From assembly GCA_961205875.1 (NCBI GenBank), contig OY540819.1:4404501-4468500 (forward strand): a stretch of DNA of 64,000 nt. Reading direction: 5' to 3'. The notes under the pieces were generated by a model. It was given only the letters and a program-made list of their open reading frames with translations. It did no database searches and was not told the DNA's origin. The number at the start of each line of letters is the position of its first letter. Positions within the stretch are counted from its first letter, which is position 1. Shown here piece after piece: positions 48,111 to 60,337 of this stretch. Made by a program: the position numbers and the translations under genes. The stretch comes from Sialis fuliginosa. Taxonomy: Eukaryota; Arthropoda; Insecta; Megaloptera; Sialidae.

Positions 48111-48909
48111 TTAATTTTTTTTTTTTTTTGTATTATTATTTTTTTAGATGTAATATATGTATTTATCAACATCCTGTATAAAGTTTTATCCAAAAATTCA
48201 AGCGCCCACGCTGCTATCAAATAGCGTGTTCTGTTATAATCACACGGCCAACTAGACCAAACTTGCGTTTGTTGTTTTTATTTCAAGTTTTACGTTTCAA
48301 ATTACGGTATTTTTCTGTCGAAATTACCGATCCAACAACAATTTCTCCGTAATGTGATTTGCTTAGATAATTGTGTGTGTTATTTTCAACAGCGGAATAT
48401 AAAATAACTGTGTACAAGTAAACAATTATTTTCTTATTATTGTTTTGCGTAGAAAGAAACGAATTTGGATGTTTTGTTATTGTTTTTAGTTTGAAATTGC
48501 AATGTTTTTAATATTATTACACGAAATTAGTTTTGCTTGACTTTTTTGTTATTCTCAATGTCGAATAATGACGAATATGTTTTTGTTAGCAGTCTGTCTT
48601 TTTTTTTTTAGAAAAAACAAATATTAACTTAATAGTTAATCCAATTTCTATGTAATTTAAGTTGTAAAAGAATTAAGTTTAAATAGAGCTCTACAATTAT
48701 AAATCAAAGTAGTTCATAAAATACTGTAAATTGAGTAGTTCGTAATTGAGATAATTTGTTTGATAAAGTTACAAGGACTTGTATGTGCAATTTTAATTAT
48801 AGTTAAGTATAGAACTGAAGTATATATTACTTCATTCATTATATCTAATTAAAATCAAATCATATAACTGATGAAGAATATTTTGTTCAAAATTTAACGT
48901 TATTAAAAT
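48111..48909. other. AT-rich stretch, nothing recognised
   Basis: No gene. The patch at 48190-48360 is slightly more complex but has no motif that I recognise. Confidence 0.45.
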
Positions 48910-49299
48910 CAGGGCTTCGAACCGTAATTTTTTTCGTTTCGGTTTTCATTCCGGTTCGAGTAAAAAATATATATTTCGGTTCGGTTCCAGTTTTCATTCC
49001 GAAAAAAATAACAGTTTTTCCGGTTTTTTCGGTTTTCGGTTCAGCTCCGAGTGATTAATTTAAAAAAAAATTATTTATATAAAAAATTTTTTTTCTACCA
49101 TAATTTAGAACATTTTTATGGTACTTGTATGATAGTCCGAACGACAATTGAAGTGGGAAATAAGATCATGTTAACGCGCGTACTTTAACATGTACTGAAC
49201 CGTAAAAACGATTTTTTATTTCGGTTCTGTTCCGGTTTTCGTTCCGGCAAAAAATAACGGTTTTTCCGGTTTTCGGTTCAGTTCCGGTTCGAAGCCCTG
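48910..49299. mobile_element. hAT MITE, CAGGGCTTCGAACCG family (copy B)
   Basis: The termini CAGGGCTTCGAACCG and CGGTTCGAAGCCCTG are perfect, with an exact 8-bp TSD ATTAAAAT at 48902-48909 and 49300-49307. The interior matches copy A (15850-16220), including GATAGTCCGAACGACAATTG and AACATGTACTGAACCGTAAA. The pristine TSD suggests a comparatively recent insertion. Confidence 0.93.
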
Positions 49300-49403
49300 A
49301 TTAAAATCAACATTGGTGGTCTATGACCTATCTTCATATAATATTTAAGGATTATATCGGATAATTCAAAATTTCTAATTTTTATAAGATAAGTACTCTA
49401 TTA

Positions 49404-49480
49404 CAGCGGTTCTTAAACTTATATGGTCTAGGGACCCCCTTTTAAATAATTATTTTTCAGGAACCCCCTCCCACGTATAA
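49404..49480 (+). mobile_element. hAT end fragment (CAGCGGTTCTTAAAC)
   Basis: CAGCGGTTCTTAAACTTA, then GGGACCCCCTTTT and GGAACCCCCTCCC, is the standard left end of a widespread hAT family. No matching right end was located; later insertions probably disrupted it. Confidence 0.5.
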
Positions 49481-49610
49481 AAACAAAGAAGATCGTTAGA
49501 ATAAATACTAATTAATCACTGGTAAATAGACAGTATATAGTATATAAAGTTATCATATCATACCATAGCAACTTCTATTTGCCTGTTTCTTTCAAAAAAT
49601 ATATTTAGGG

Positions 49611-50436
49611 CATAGACATAGAGAATGGACCAGGCATCTGACTCGAACACAGAGCCGTGTCAAAAGAAAGAGATGGAAACAGGTTTGGAATATACTTGTT
49701 CTTTTTTTAAACAGGAGTGTAACTATTTCATTCTTGGTCCCAAACATTAAAAATATTCATAGATATTATCATATATTAATCTACTGTTGATTAATATATG
49801 ATATTATTATACTATGTATATAAAGAGGTTACAATAATTAACGTTATAAAAAAATGTATTTAAAAAAAGAAACAATTATTGATTTCTAAATAATATAAGT
49901 TTCAAATTTTTTAACCAATTTTAATATCTTGTTCTAATATCAAAAAAAATATTTAAAATTTTGTTTGTTTGTTTTGTATGTGCTGTTTGTAAATGTAGCA
50001 ATCCACCTCATCATTTTGTAGCAACCACGTGGGAATTGATTTAAAATTATTTTTTATTAATATACATATATTGAATATTTTTAGTAGCAAAAATGTTATT
50101 TTCCCGGAATATCCGTTCATAATTTTGCAAGTTTCTATCAGATCAAATGATTTTTTTTTTTTAATTTCCTCGATGACATATGAACCATTATAGTATGTTT
50201 ATTGTTTATATTATTTACTTTTCTAATAAAAAACTTATTGCACAAAAATCACAAGATAGATAAACAAAAATATATCTGACAGAAATACTACCCTGAACTA
50301 TAATAAGCTACCAATCAGATTCTTAGAAAAAGAGGTAGATATATTCCAAACTACACTGCATCTCTCTCTCCTTTTTTGAACAGATGTTACACCATTGAGT
50401 TAATACAAAATGCACTGTCCATTCTCTATGTCTATG
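49611..50436. mobile_element. 826-bp element with CATAGACATAGAGAATGGAC ends
   Basis: The left end CATAGACATAGAGAATGGAC is the exact inverse of the right end GTCCATTCTCTATGTCTATG (20 bp). The flanks ATTTAGGG and GTTTAGGG agree in 7 of 8 bases, consistent with an 8-bp TSD (hAT- or P-like). Subterminal AGAGATGG and GGTTTGGAATATA pair with TATATTCCAAAC and GCATCTCT at the right. No coding. Confidence 0.82.
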
Positions 50437-51959
50437 GTTTAGGGCTCCGATTGGGCTACATATTGTTTAATGTGATATCGGACATTAATCTGACAAAAAA
50501 TCTAAATGATTAATTATTAATGATAAATTAATGAAATTAAGAAATAATTTTTATTTTCCGTAAATAAATTTTACCTATTAAGTATTCAAGTACAAGAATT
50601 TAAAAGCTAATTCATTTGTATTTATAATTTAAATCAAACCCAAGCATATGGAAATGCAATAACAATATAAAATAACATCCCCATGACAATTCTGCGAACG
50701 ATACAATAAAATCTACTAAATCCTCGAGGACAAACATAAACCACGTAAGAGCGTATTGAATCAGATTTAGTCTAGATTGATCTGTGACAGCATCACAACA
50801 ATCGTCTTCATTGCAAGTTCAAGAGTGGGGAGGATTTACAATAAAAGCTCATGCTCGCGATTGTGGAATTGTGGATATAATAAAAAGATAGGATATTTAT
50901 ATACAAATGTGTTTTTAATGTATTTTAAAATTGGTATTGTGAATCTACAAATTTAATTATTATTGTATGTTTCATCCTTGTCCAGTTTTTAACTATAGTA
51001 CTCAATACTATTAATATATAAAGTAGAATTTATTATTAAATGAGTTAAAACAAATTTTGGGTTTAAGTTTACATCATTTTAAAGGCCATATAACCCAGTT
51101 TGATAGTTGTCTATCTATTTGTTTCGATTTGATACAAAACTGCTGAACCGATTTTGATGGTAGTTTCTTTGATTAAAAGCCTAATACATACCTTAAAATA
51201 AAAATGTATAAAAAAATTTACAGTTGATATTTTCTAAGTAAATTTGTAATTCTATAACTAAACCATCATCACTGACGCCATCGAATATCAAGTCGCGCTG
51301 GAATTCAGCTGAAACCGCGGGGAAATTCTAATCCTTTATATAATAAATACTATCGCGAAAGGAACAATATAAAATTAAATAATAAAAATATATCAAATTA
51401 CATTTTATACGCATAAATCTTTTAAATTTAGGAACGATGAGTAATTCAAGAAAGATCAAATAATACAACCAATTTAATATTTATTTACTTTTTACTACAC
51501 ACACATAAACACGTTTAGAATAACGTGATAACATATAAACAAAATCCTATCTATTGTTCATATCTTGCAATAAAACCTATTCACAGCCAACTCGTCGCTG
51601 AATACAAATAAGAAAACTTATCTCTTCACATAACATTCGCTATGTCCTCCCATTCCCTTCACTGAACAGCATTAAAACCATCATACAGAGTTCCGACCGT
51701 GTAGGAAGTGCGAAGTTAGTTGGACAACTAGTTTCTATTTGATCTGTAATGGTCAACAACTAAATAATTACTGTGTCAGATATATTAATAATATAATTGT
51801 TTATTAACCGGATCAACTCTTTGATAAATTAGTACCTATCTATAGGATAAGTTCATTAGTCATTAGTTAGTTAGTTTATTTTTATATTTGTAGTAACAAT
51901 ATATTATAATATTATTATTACTATTGGAAATATATAAAATAAACTAAAATAATTCGGGC
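50437..51959. other. AT-rich stretch with repeat debris
   Basis: 51090-51200 contains ACTGCTGAACCGATTTTGAT, a phrase common in insect interspersed repeats, without boundaries. No exon is recognised. Confidence 0.45.
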
Positions 51960-52260
51960 AAGACATACACGAGTGTATGCCATAAGGGTTCCGAAGTACG
52001 TACTACGTGAAATGTTTGGGACCACTTACAGGTGCATTTTTAAGTTAAAGTTAAAATATAAAAAAGTGTCAAGTTCTACTAATTGAGATCTATATTTTGA
52101 CATACCACATGCCTAGATATCAAAATAAAAAATTCTATGACGACCCTCCCTATAATTCCAAAATTTAAAATTATAATGTTGATTTTAGTATTTGTCGTTT
52201 GTAGTCCCATCAAAACCATGTTACCAAATTTTTTTCAGATTATAATCAGTTTTTTTTAAT
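51960..52260 (+). repeat. Dispersed repeat related to 27470-28025
   Basis: Starts near CATAAGGGTTCCGAAG, an AGGGTTCC end that is the inverse of the GGAACCCT tail at 28011-28020. It shares TTTTAGTATTTGTCGTT and GTAGTCCCA-CAAA-CCA with 27525-27565. Degraded; no coding. Confidence 0.55.
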
Positions 52261-53079
52261 TCAAGAAAAGAAAAATATACAAAATACTTTATTTAAATTT
52301 TAATTATTTTTATAAAACAATATCAATAACATTGTCGGATTTTTGAGGAAGTAGATTAAGCAGCTGCCTAGGGCTTCTCTACTCCTTAGTACAAAATGAA
52401 GTTTTTTTTTCAATATAATATTTGTAAGCTGATTTATATAAATGCAAATTTTGTCAATATAATATTTGTTATTTTACTAACTAATTACCACTAATGTTTT
52501 TAAAAAGGTTTTCAAGTTAATTAATTAAGCAGTTGCAAGGTACGAAATTCAAAAGCAAAAAAACAAATATATTAAACATTTTCTTTGATCCATATTTTAT
52601 TGGTTTGTAATTATTGTAATTTTTTTTGCACAAATCAATATGAAAATAATGAATTTTGTAGACTTTATTTCATATTTAACGACAAACGTCAGTTGAAGTA
52701 TCAATTATTTATTCATATTATGATGAATACGTAAAAAAATTTAGGAATTTAATTACTTTTCATAAATACTAAAATATTTAACAGCTTTTGTACCAAAATT
52801 CATATATGTACCTTTTTAAATTGTTTCTTTTAAAAGGGTCTACTCACAAAGAGGTATGTCTACTTTGATGCAAAATATATATTTTGAAGACTATATCATT
52901 TTTTTATGTTACAAATTTATATTTATATTATTATATTTAGCTTCAAAAAAAGATACAAGAAATTTTGTTATCTCTACAAAAATATCCAATGTAAGGTATA
53001 TTGAAACATTTGGTTTAAAATAAAATTTAATCCACGGTAGTATTAATATGTTTAATTATATTTAATTTATTTCTTAGAG
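52261..53079. other. AT-rich stretch, nothing recognised
   Basis: No feature is supported. Confidence 0.5.
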
Positions 53080-53460
53080 TTAATCTCAAAATTTTAAGAA
53101 AATCTCTCGAGTGTACGGGAAGCCCTATAACGACATCATACATTACTCCATCTTTACCGCACCATCAACAACAGCATCATAACTTCACCCCTGTGTGATA
53201 ACCCTCCCCCCAGTCCCCTTCTTGCGACGCATGCCTTATCGCCAGTAGCACGCACTTAGATTCTTATCTGGTAATTGAGACGAGAGATTTAAGCATTTGA
53301 TAAAAATAATAGTCCCGCAAATTGTTTCACGGTGGAATTGTGTTCCTAGAACGGAAATAAAGAAAATAACCGTTTGAAATTTGTTTTGTGGATCGATCGT
53401 GTGTCGGGTTGAATAATCAGAAACCTCTGAAGAAAGGTGTTGCAGTTTATTTATGTTCCA
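53080..53460. promoter_or_regulatory. GC-richer island, candidate regulatory DNA
   Basis: A complex block including CTCGAGTGTACGGGAAGCCC, CTTGCGACGCATGCCTTATC and TTGTGTTCCTAGAACGGAA. Its right part (53331-53427) is partly repeated at 54232-54317. No coding signature and no transposon ends. Function is inferred only from composition and internal duplication. Confidence 0.3.
53331..53427 (+). repeat. Locally duplicated segment (first copy)
   Basis: GGTGGAATTGTGTTCCTAGA, ACGGAAATAAAGAAAATA, ATCGAT and TTGAATAATCAGAAACCT align in the same order with 54232-54317, with roughly three quarters of bases shared by eye. The duplication is about 900 bp apart in direct orientation. Confidence 0.7.
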
Positions 53461-54231
53461 CTGATCGGATAGGTCAGTGTGGTGTCAGCGAAAACAAGTT
53501 GGAGTTCAAATAGCAAGAGGCAAATTGGATTTTTGCGAGTTTGTTTAGAGTATAGAGAGTATCAAGCAATAGAAAGGGTATTTTTATTATTTTATTCAAT
53601 TGCAGATTTCATGTTTTCAATTTTGTTTTTTACCTATTTGATAATAACATTTTAATTTTTTTCATAACTTTTAAAATAAAATCTGAGATGGGTAAAAACT
53701 GACTCTTGGGCAACATTCGACCTACTTCAATAATAATCCTAGCCCATGATGATATTTTGATTATTAGAAATGTTCCATGCGAAATCAATATTAGTTTATT
53801 TATAGAGTATTATATTCGGAAATTATTTGGCTAATAAATATTTTGTAGGGCTTTCAATAGCCCCTTTTGACTCTGCATTGCAAAAATTCTGAATTTTATT
53901 TGAAAAGAAATTGGTTTAATTTTTTAATAATGAAGACAATCGAAAGTAAATTTTGTTCTAAATAAACTTTTGTAGTTTTCACATTCGTTAAAAATAAACT
54001 TATTTAATTTATATTCAGATATCAAAAACCAAGCACTAGCAGAAAACACGAACTTTACGAAGTAAGAAAATATCTCACACTTAATATTTATATCGAAAAA
54101 TAAAATAACAAGAAAATTATATTCAGTGTAAATAATACAAGAAAGTTTCCTAAAGTTCTCGATATTAAATTATTATAATGTTACTTTAAGCACTGTTAAC
54201 CAGTCAATAAAAATAAAACAATTTGGTAAAC

Positions 54232-54317
54232 TGGTGGAGTTCTGTTCCTTGAACGGAAATGAAGGAAATATTTGTTTCTGGAATCGATTCGTGCCGATTT
54301 GAATAATCAAAAACTAC
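54232..54317 (+). repeat. Locally duplicated segment (second copy)
   Basis: GGTGGAGTTCTGTTCCTTGA, ACGGAAATGAAGGAAATA, ATCGATTCGTG and TTGAATAATCAAAAACT match the copy at 53331-53427. It is followed directly by a TC-rich microsatellite. Confidence 0.7.
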
Positions 54318-54322
54318 TTACA

Positions 54323-54358
54323 TCTCTCTCTCTCTCTCGCTTTCCCTCTCTCTCTGTC
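54323..54358 (+). repeat. (TC)n microsatellite
   Basis: TCTCTCTCTCTCTC interrupted by GCTTTCC, then CTCTCTCTCTG: a polypyrimidine tract of about 36 bp. Confidence 0.9.
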
Positions 54359-55369
54359 ATTGTTGGTGACTGTTTGCAATAAAAATCATTCGCGTGTGTT
54401 TTTCATTTATTTTTGTATAAATATATACACGTTCATTGTGGTTTCGAAATATCGGTAAAGTGGAAAATTAATATTTTAAAAATAAGTTCATTTTAACCTT
54501 GATGTAAAAATAATATTGTAAATAAATATTTACTTCTAATATAAACAATTTATTTTTTACTTTGTATTCATATTTACTAATTATATCATAATAATTTCTA
54601 TATTAACTCGATATAGATGTAATAAAAGTTTTAGAGCAGCCAGTCGTTATTATAATAAAATATAATACTCTAAAAAAACTCATGAGATTTAACAATAGAA
54701 TTACACATTTTGAGGGTCCCTGAATCGTGTACTGCCATTTTCTCGACGGCGCGGGCGTGAGAGGTATATATGTCAGTGAAATTTTAGAATTTATGTTTTT
54801 GGATACGGCGAATAGGTAGATGACCACTTATTTTTAAAGATCACAAACCGGAAACGGATGTTAATATTCTCAGGTTTCTAAATTATTTTTAAAACAGTTA
54901 GTATGTATAGTTGTAAAGAATAATATTATTAAAATAACATCCGTATCTTTCGAAGCCAAAACATATTTGGGATGCCAGAAAACATTTTAAGTTATGTTGT
55001 TTAAAAGCAATAGTGGTCATGAAAGGGTTAGTATATAGGTAAATATAATTTATTCAACTCAACTTTAAAACTGTTTCAAAGTGTGCAGCGAAAAAAACCC
55101 TACTTTAAGAAAACACAGTTTAATGAGTTTACAAAAACCAATTTGGTTAATTTATTTGAAAAGTTGCACAAACATTTTTTGATAATGAACAACGAGCACA
55201 TTAATTTCACCGACCCGAAAATAAAACAGAAGATGGCATCAACATAAATTTCAAAGTTAATATGTCAATAAAGCATATTTATTTAAGGATCAACAATCTT
55301 CTTTGTTTGGTGGAATGGAAAACTTACAAGAACAAACCTTGTTAAGTAAAAATAAATAAATTTAGACTT
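54359..55369. other. AT-rich stretch, nothing recognised
   Basis: One small GC patch (54712-54765, TTTCTCGACGGCGCGGGCG) lies in the middle of a 74-codon minus-strand frame without any family resemblance. Confidence 0.45.
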
Positions 55370-55700
55370 TACATAGTCAGCAACAACGGTTTCCTTTAGC
55401 GTACGAGAGGAACATTAAGAAAGATTGCGCGGCAGACATTTTCCTAAATTATTTCCCACTTTGCAAACAACTGTTCATTAACTACCAACTTGGTTGTAAT
55501 AATTCCGAGTTGTTGAGGGGTACCGAACTGCGTTTATAGAATTACATACATAATTTAACACAATTTTCCATTGTATTCCAATTAAGTCAATTACCATGTT
55601 GTAAACAATTCTATCGGCCTTGTTGCAGATCAACAGTTTTAACATTATTTTCTGTTATTGCGTTGGCCTTTTGATATAGGTTCACGACTGTAAAATATTA
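55370..55700. promoter_or_regulatory. Complex-sequence island, candidate conserved non-coding element
   Basis: Contains TTAGCGTACGAGAGGAACAT, GATTGCGCGGCAGACATTTT and TTGTTGCAGATCAACAG, with ATTAAGTCAATTA-type cores. No coding frame and no inverted ends. The regulatory reading is inference. Confidence 0.25.
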
Positions 55701-56328
55701 CATTTATGCATTCAAGGAGACTCCATTTAATATTACATGAACAATGACTACAACGACAACAATAATCGTAAGACATTGCAAACATACAAATAAAAACAAC
55801 GTGTATGTTCATACTGTATAATAATGTCTACAGTTGACTTTTCAGTTTTAGAACGACCTCTATAAACCAGCGGTTATCATTTGTTTTGTTTTAAGATTCT
55901 CATTGACTTTTAAAATGTTTAATAATACAATTTTAATATTCTGTTAATTTTACTTATTTCATTATTTTTTAAACAATTTAATTTTACAATTAAATATTCA
56001 ATTTTTGCACTTTCTCAAATTTTACGTTAGCAATAATACATTGTTCGTAAATCTTATTGGTTATTTTTCCAGTTGTGACAAACTGAAGTTTAACTTTAAA
56101 TATATATTAGTATCATGGTCGTAATTCGATCAATATTTTACCTGCCTTAATGGTAACATACACACATGGTTTTTTTGTGCACATCTATGGCACATCAGTA
56201 CCTTTCGTTTGATATAAGTTTCATTCGCCTCCTTTTATAATAAATACTAAAAAAACGTACGATAATTTTCGATGTTCACGTATTAATATATAGATACATA
56301 TTGTAAAGTATACTTTAATAATAAAATA
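55701..56328. other. AT-rich stretch, nothing recognised
   Basis: No feature is supported. Confidence 0.5.
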
Positions 56329-56825
56329 CAGTCGGGACTCATTTATTTTAAACCTTCTGAATCATATGACTCGCGTTTATTTTAAGTCGAGAGGGGCTCC
56401 CATCAAGTTATGTGTAGATCCTTGACCAATCAGCGTTGGCGCGGGAATTGACATCACCACGAAGATGTATTCAAATGTTATAAATGTATAATAGAATATC
56501 AAATACAAGAAATCCTTTATTTATTCTTGTCTTCGTATTTTTTGATATTTTAACAACATATACAATCAAAGAAGTACAAATTCGACATTGCAAAATCATG
56601 AAAAAGCTATCACAGACAATTTTATCTATTCGGGAAGTGTCATTATTACTATTCTTAAGTTGGCAATACGTTCTGAGATGTCAAACATTTTAATACATCT
56701 TCGTGGTGACTTTGAGAATGGTGGGAGGTGAAGGAGGAGAAAAAATTTACAATAAACGAAAGTCGGCATTTACGATAAACGAGAGTTGAAAATAAACGAG
56801 CGTTACAATAAACGAGTCCCGACTG
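56329..56825. mobile_element. TA-flanked Tigger/mariner-type MITE with a second inner inverted pair
   Basis: The ends read inward CAGTCGGGACTCATTTATT and CAGTCGGGACTCGTTTATT. TA flanks both sides (56327-56328 and 56826-56827). AATAAACGAG-like motifs repeat near the right end. A second inverse pair, GACATCACCACGAAGATGTA near 56450 and ATACATCTTCGTGGTGAC near 56693-56711, encloses an AT-rich core with a 69-codon frame (56484-56693). This may be an element within an element. Confidence 0.85.
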
Positions 56826-57169
56826 TAATTAAATGAAAAAGATAAATGTAAAAATAATTTTTTGTAATAAATCTCTTGTCTTAAATAACTCAATCAAACA
56901 AAAACGGACCCAAATTTCATCAATAATACAATGATACAATATATACAGAAACCAAAACCAATTCATCCCAATTTTGATTAATCTTTAACCACAGCATTGA
57001 AATCACCATCATTACCAAATTAACATCTTTCAAGTTTATCCATTAACCATAATTGAATACCCTTCACAGAAACTGTATCCACCAAAACATGTGTGTAATC
57101 TTTTAATTAGAAATAAATAAACCTTTGAACCGGTGGGTTACAATCATAAACCGCAAATCACAGTATAAT

Positions 57170-57330
57170 GAACAACATTTGAATAGATCCGAGTGAGCCA
57201 CGATTGATTATATTGGATTGGCGGACGCAGGATTTGCTGACGTATGAATCACGTTCTTAGATAAGAAGATGTTTAATGTAATTAGACATTGATTAATGCA
57301 TAATATAGGCGCAGGGAGAAATTACAGAAA
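57170..57330. promoter_or_regulatory. Complex-sequence island, candidate conserved non-coding element
   Basis: Includes GAGCCACGATTGATTATATT, GGCGGACGCAGGATTTGC and TGTAATTAGACATTGATTAATG, rich in homeodomain-type ATTA/TGATTAAT cores. No coding and no repeat ends. Confidence 0.3.
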
Positions 57331-57456
57331 CTATAGATATTATGTTTAAGTTGTAGTTTTGTTTGGAAATAATTGTTGATCTTTGCATTTAGGCTAAACT
57401 AATAAGATTTTTGAATGGATAAATCCTGTACAGTTTGAAGGCTGTAATGTTCCTTA

Positions 57457-57952
57457 GGCGGCTATTACACTATCAAAGAAATGTGATAAAATTTCTTTGA
57501 TCAAAGAAATATGACAGTGTAATAAGTCAACTTTTATAATATTTACCTTAATAATATAACTATGATCATAGTTAATGACAGTCTCTTATATTTGATCAAA
57601 TGTTTTTTGACAGATAAATCAAAATGGCGACTACCAAGTTATCACTGACAGTTACAGTTAATATATTAATATCAACATAATCCAGTATTATATGATAATC
57701 TTCTTATTGATTATAAAAACTGCAATATACAGTTGTAAATTCAAACCTCGATCGCGTCAACTAACGAACATCCACACATTGATTATCAAAATGCACCAAA
57801 AAAGAAGAAAATATCCCTAGATAATACTAAGAAAATATTATCAAATATTTGATGTAGTGTAATAGAACAAAATCTCGTATTTTATCAAAGAAATATGATC
57901 AAATCTTTGTCAAAGATCTTTGACATATTTATTTGATAGTGTAATAGCCGCC
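57457..57952. mobile_element. PIF/Harbinger-type MITE with TTA TSD
   Basis: Both ends read inward GGCGGCTATTACACTATC and agree for 21 bases, then 25 of 26. TTA flanks each side (57454-57456 and 57953-57955). A 3-bp TWA TSD and GG-start termini are Harbinger features. The subterminal ATCAAAGAAATNTGA motif repeats several times near both ends. The length is 496 bp. No transposase. Confidence 0.88.
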
Positions 57953-57955
57953 TTA

Positions 57956-58499
57956 AACAATAGTAAAATATCTGTTTAAGATTCACATCGGACAAGACGA
58001 GATTGGGTTTAAGTTTCGTCTCTTCTCGGATTTATAATCGAGATCTAGCGGTGGTGCGTTTAAATTTTATCTCGTCAAAATTTTGGCCGATTTTGTCTCA
58101 CATCCCAAACGTAACAAGACCGAAAATTTTTAATTTTTATTATTTAACTATACTATATAAATAAATAAAAATTATACTTTACAGCCGTCAGCGAACCATG
58201 TTGAAATTTAAGCCGCTCTCGGTTCAGCGGGGTTCTAAATCTGTCAGAGGTAAAATACTCTGTTCTCTTGCAGTTATCAAATTTGCTTTGTTCATTCATT
58301 CTAAAACCAATTCTGATGTATATCATAGTTATTGTTTAGTTTAAAAATTGATCATATATTTCAATAGATATTGACTTCTGAAATATGAAAATGTAAATGA
58401 AGTTATTTAGTTATTTATGATAACAAAACATTGTGTACATGCTAAGGTTTTAAGCTACATTAATGAATAATTCCATAAGTGTAAGTACTATACATAGCA
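57956..58499. other. Mixed AT-rich DNA with possible repeat debris
   Basis: 57985-58110 has GACAAGACGAGATTGGG and TCTCGTC patches resembling 12175-12440, without clear ends. No exon. Confidence 0.4.
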
Positions 58500-58730
58500 T
58501 TTGTCCGCAGATCTCAGCGTATATAATTATGCAACTAAAGATATCATACTGTTATCTTTTGGTTTGGGGTCATTAAAATATGAAGCCAACGGAAACCGAA
58601 AGCCCGCCTTCCAGAACTCGCTCATAATTGACTGGTCTGGAATCTAGTAATTATAATGCTCTTTACTAATTACAGATGTATATATACATTCAAGCAGATG
58701 TGAAAATTGTAAGTGCGACGAAAAAAATTA
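58500..58730. promoter_or_regulatory. Complex-sequence island, candidate conserved non-coding element
   Basis: Includes CCGCAGATCTCAGCG, GAAGCCAACGGAAACCGAAA and TCTAGTAATTATAATGC. No coding frame and no inverted ends. Inference from composition only. Confidence 0.25.
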
Positions 58731-60106
58731 CGATCGTCGTTTTTTTAATCTTTAAATGTGTGTTTTATTAATTAAGAATAAAGTTTTTCCCCTCACTCGG
58801 TAATGTAATTTTCTGTATTGTTGATTTGTTGTCAGACGTAAAGTTCTTTTTTGTAGCTGTAATTTCGTCGTGTTTATGTGTTAATGTATTTTGGATAATT
58901 AGTTTGGTGTAAGTGTAAAAAATTATACGCTTTATAACAACTGTCATATCTGCTAATTTATATTTTTTATAATAATTTTTAAAATTTTAAAATATTTACT
59001 ACATGAATTTGGTTTTTAATATTCTTTAATTTAATTGAGTAAATGTTGAAATACCACCAAACCTAACATATTTATATATTATTTATTATTAATATATTAT
59101 TTGAAGTAGCTAAAAATAAACCCACTAAATTTTGTAGCAGAATCAGGATGGAAATCGATATAACTCCAATATATAATACAGTTATGTCACAACATTCAAT
59201 TATATGAATAAGCACAATAAGAATAATTATTCAAACTTATATTTCACCTACAGTATCAATAAATGAGCGATTCGAATAAAAGACAACCAAATCAACTGAT
59301 TTATAATTTATTAAGTCGAAATTGTTACAGACGTAGAGCTTGAGTGAAAGATGTCTTCACGATAATCAATAGTCTCCTGATACTTGGTTTACTGCCTCTT
59401 TTATAAACTATACAAAAACTCGGAAAGGGTAGATAAAATTATAATAGTCATGCATGTCAGAATATCGATGTTAATTGCAACTATGTAGCAATCTACAACG
59501 CCATCGTTGACATGTGGAAATATGCACTAATTACCGGACGTTTTTTCCATTTTCTACCCAGATAGCCTATAATTTTATCAGCCTATTACGCGATAACTTA
59601 TTAAATTTTAAAATGAAATAAGATAATTTAATGCAAAAAAGTTGTTTATATTTTAAATTGAATTTTATATTTCAAATTGAAATCAATATACATATTATGT
59701 GTCTGCGTCAGATTTGAATTGCCATAACAAATATAAACTTTTCAAATATTTATAATAAGAATAATTTATATTCATTAATGTGAATGAAAGTCGTGAGAAT
59801 TCATTATTATCATTAAACATATATATTTGTTAACACATCAGAAGATATAACTTAAAAGTTAAATTACTCTTTAAAACTTTTATAATAGACCTACGTTCGC
59901 AGATGATAAAAAGTTATTTAATCAAACAAAAATATATTCAGTTTTGTTATTCCCATAATCGTTTATTGGATTGAGTTTGTCTTCGTAGTTCTCGTTTTTA
60001 TAAGATCGTTATTTTTTTCATTTTATAAAATTGTATACCAACTGCAGAAAAATATTTCAAATATCCTTTAAGCCATACAAAAAATTGCTTAACTTTTTCT
60101 GAGACC
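58731..60106. other. AT-rich stretch, nothing recognised
   Basis: No exon, RNA gene or element ends are identified. Confidence 0.5.
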
Positions 60107-60224
60107 ATTGTATTTTTATGTATTTTGAGGCGCTTAATCTGAACTTGAGGTCAAAATGATCGGATAAGGTGCTATTTTGACCTCAAATTCGATTTTAGCG
60201 CCTCAAAATACATAAAAATACAAT
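60107..60224. repeat. Long hairpin with arms of about 50 bp
   Basis: The left arm (ATTGTATTTTTATGTATTTTG, GGCGC, GAGGTCAAAAT) returns at 60173-60224 as its inverse (ATTTTGACCTC, GCGCC, CAAAATACATAAAAATACAAT) around a loop of about 16 bases. The pairing is near-perfect apart from a few internal bases. It is either a tiny MITE or a hairpin-RNA source. Confidence 0.85.
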
Positions 60225-60337
60225 AATTTGAATACAATGACCTCCGAAAAAATTATGTACCTTCTTTTTGTGTGGCTGTGTTATATTTGAGCAGCTTAGA
60301 AAAAAAACATGATTAATTAATTTTAGAATAAAATGTA

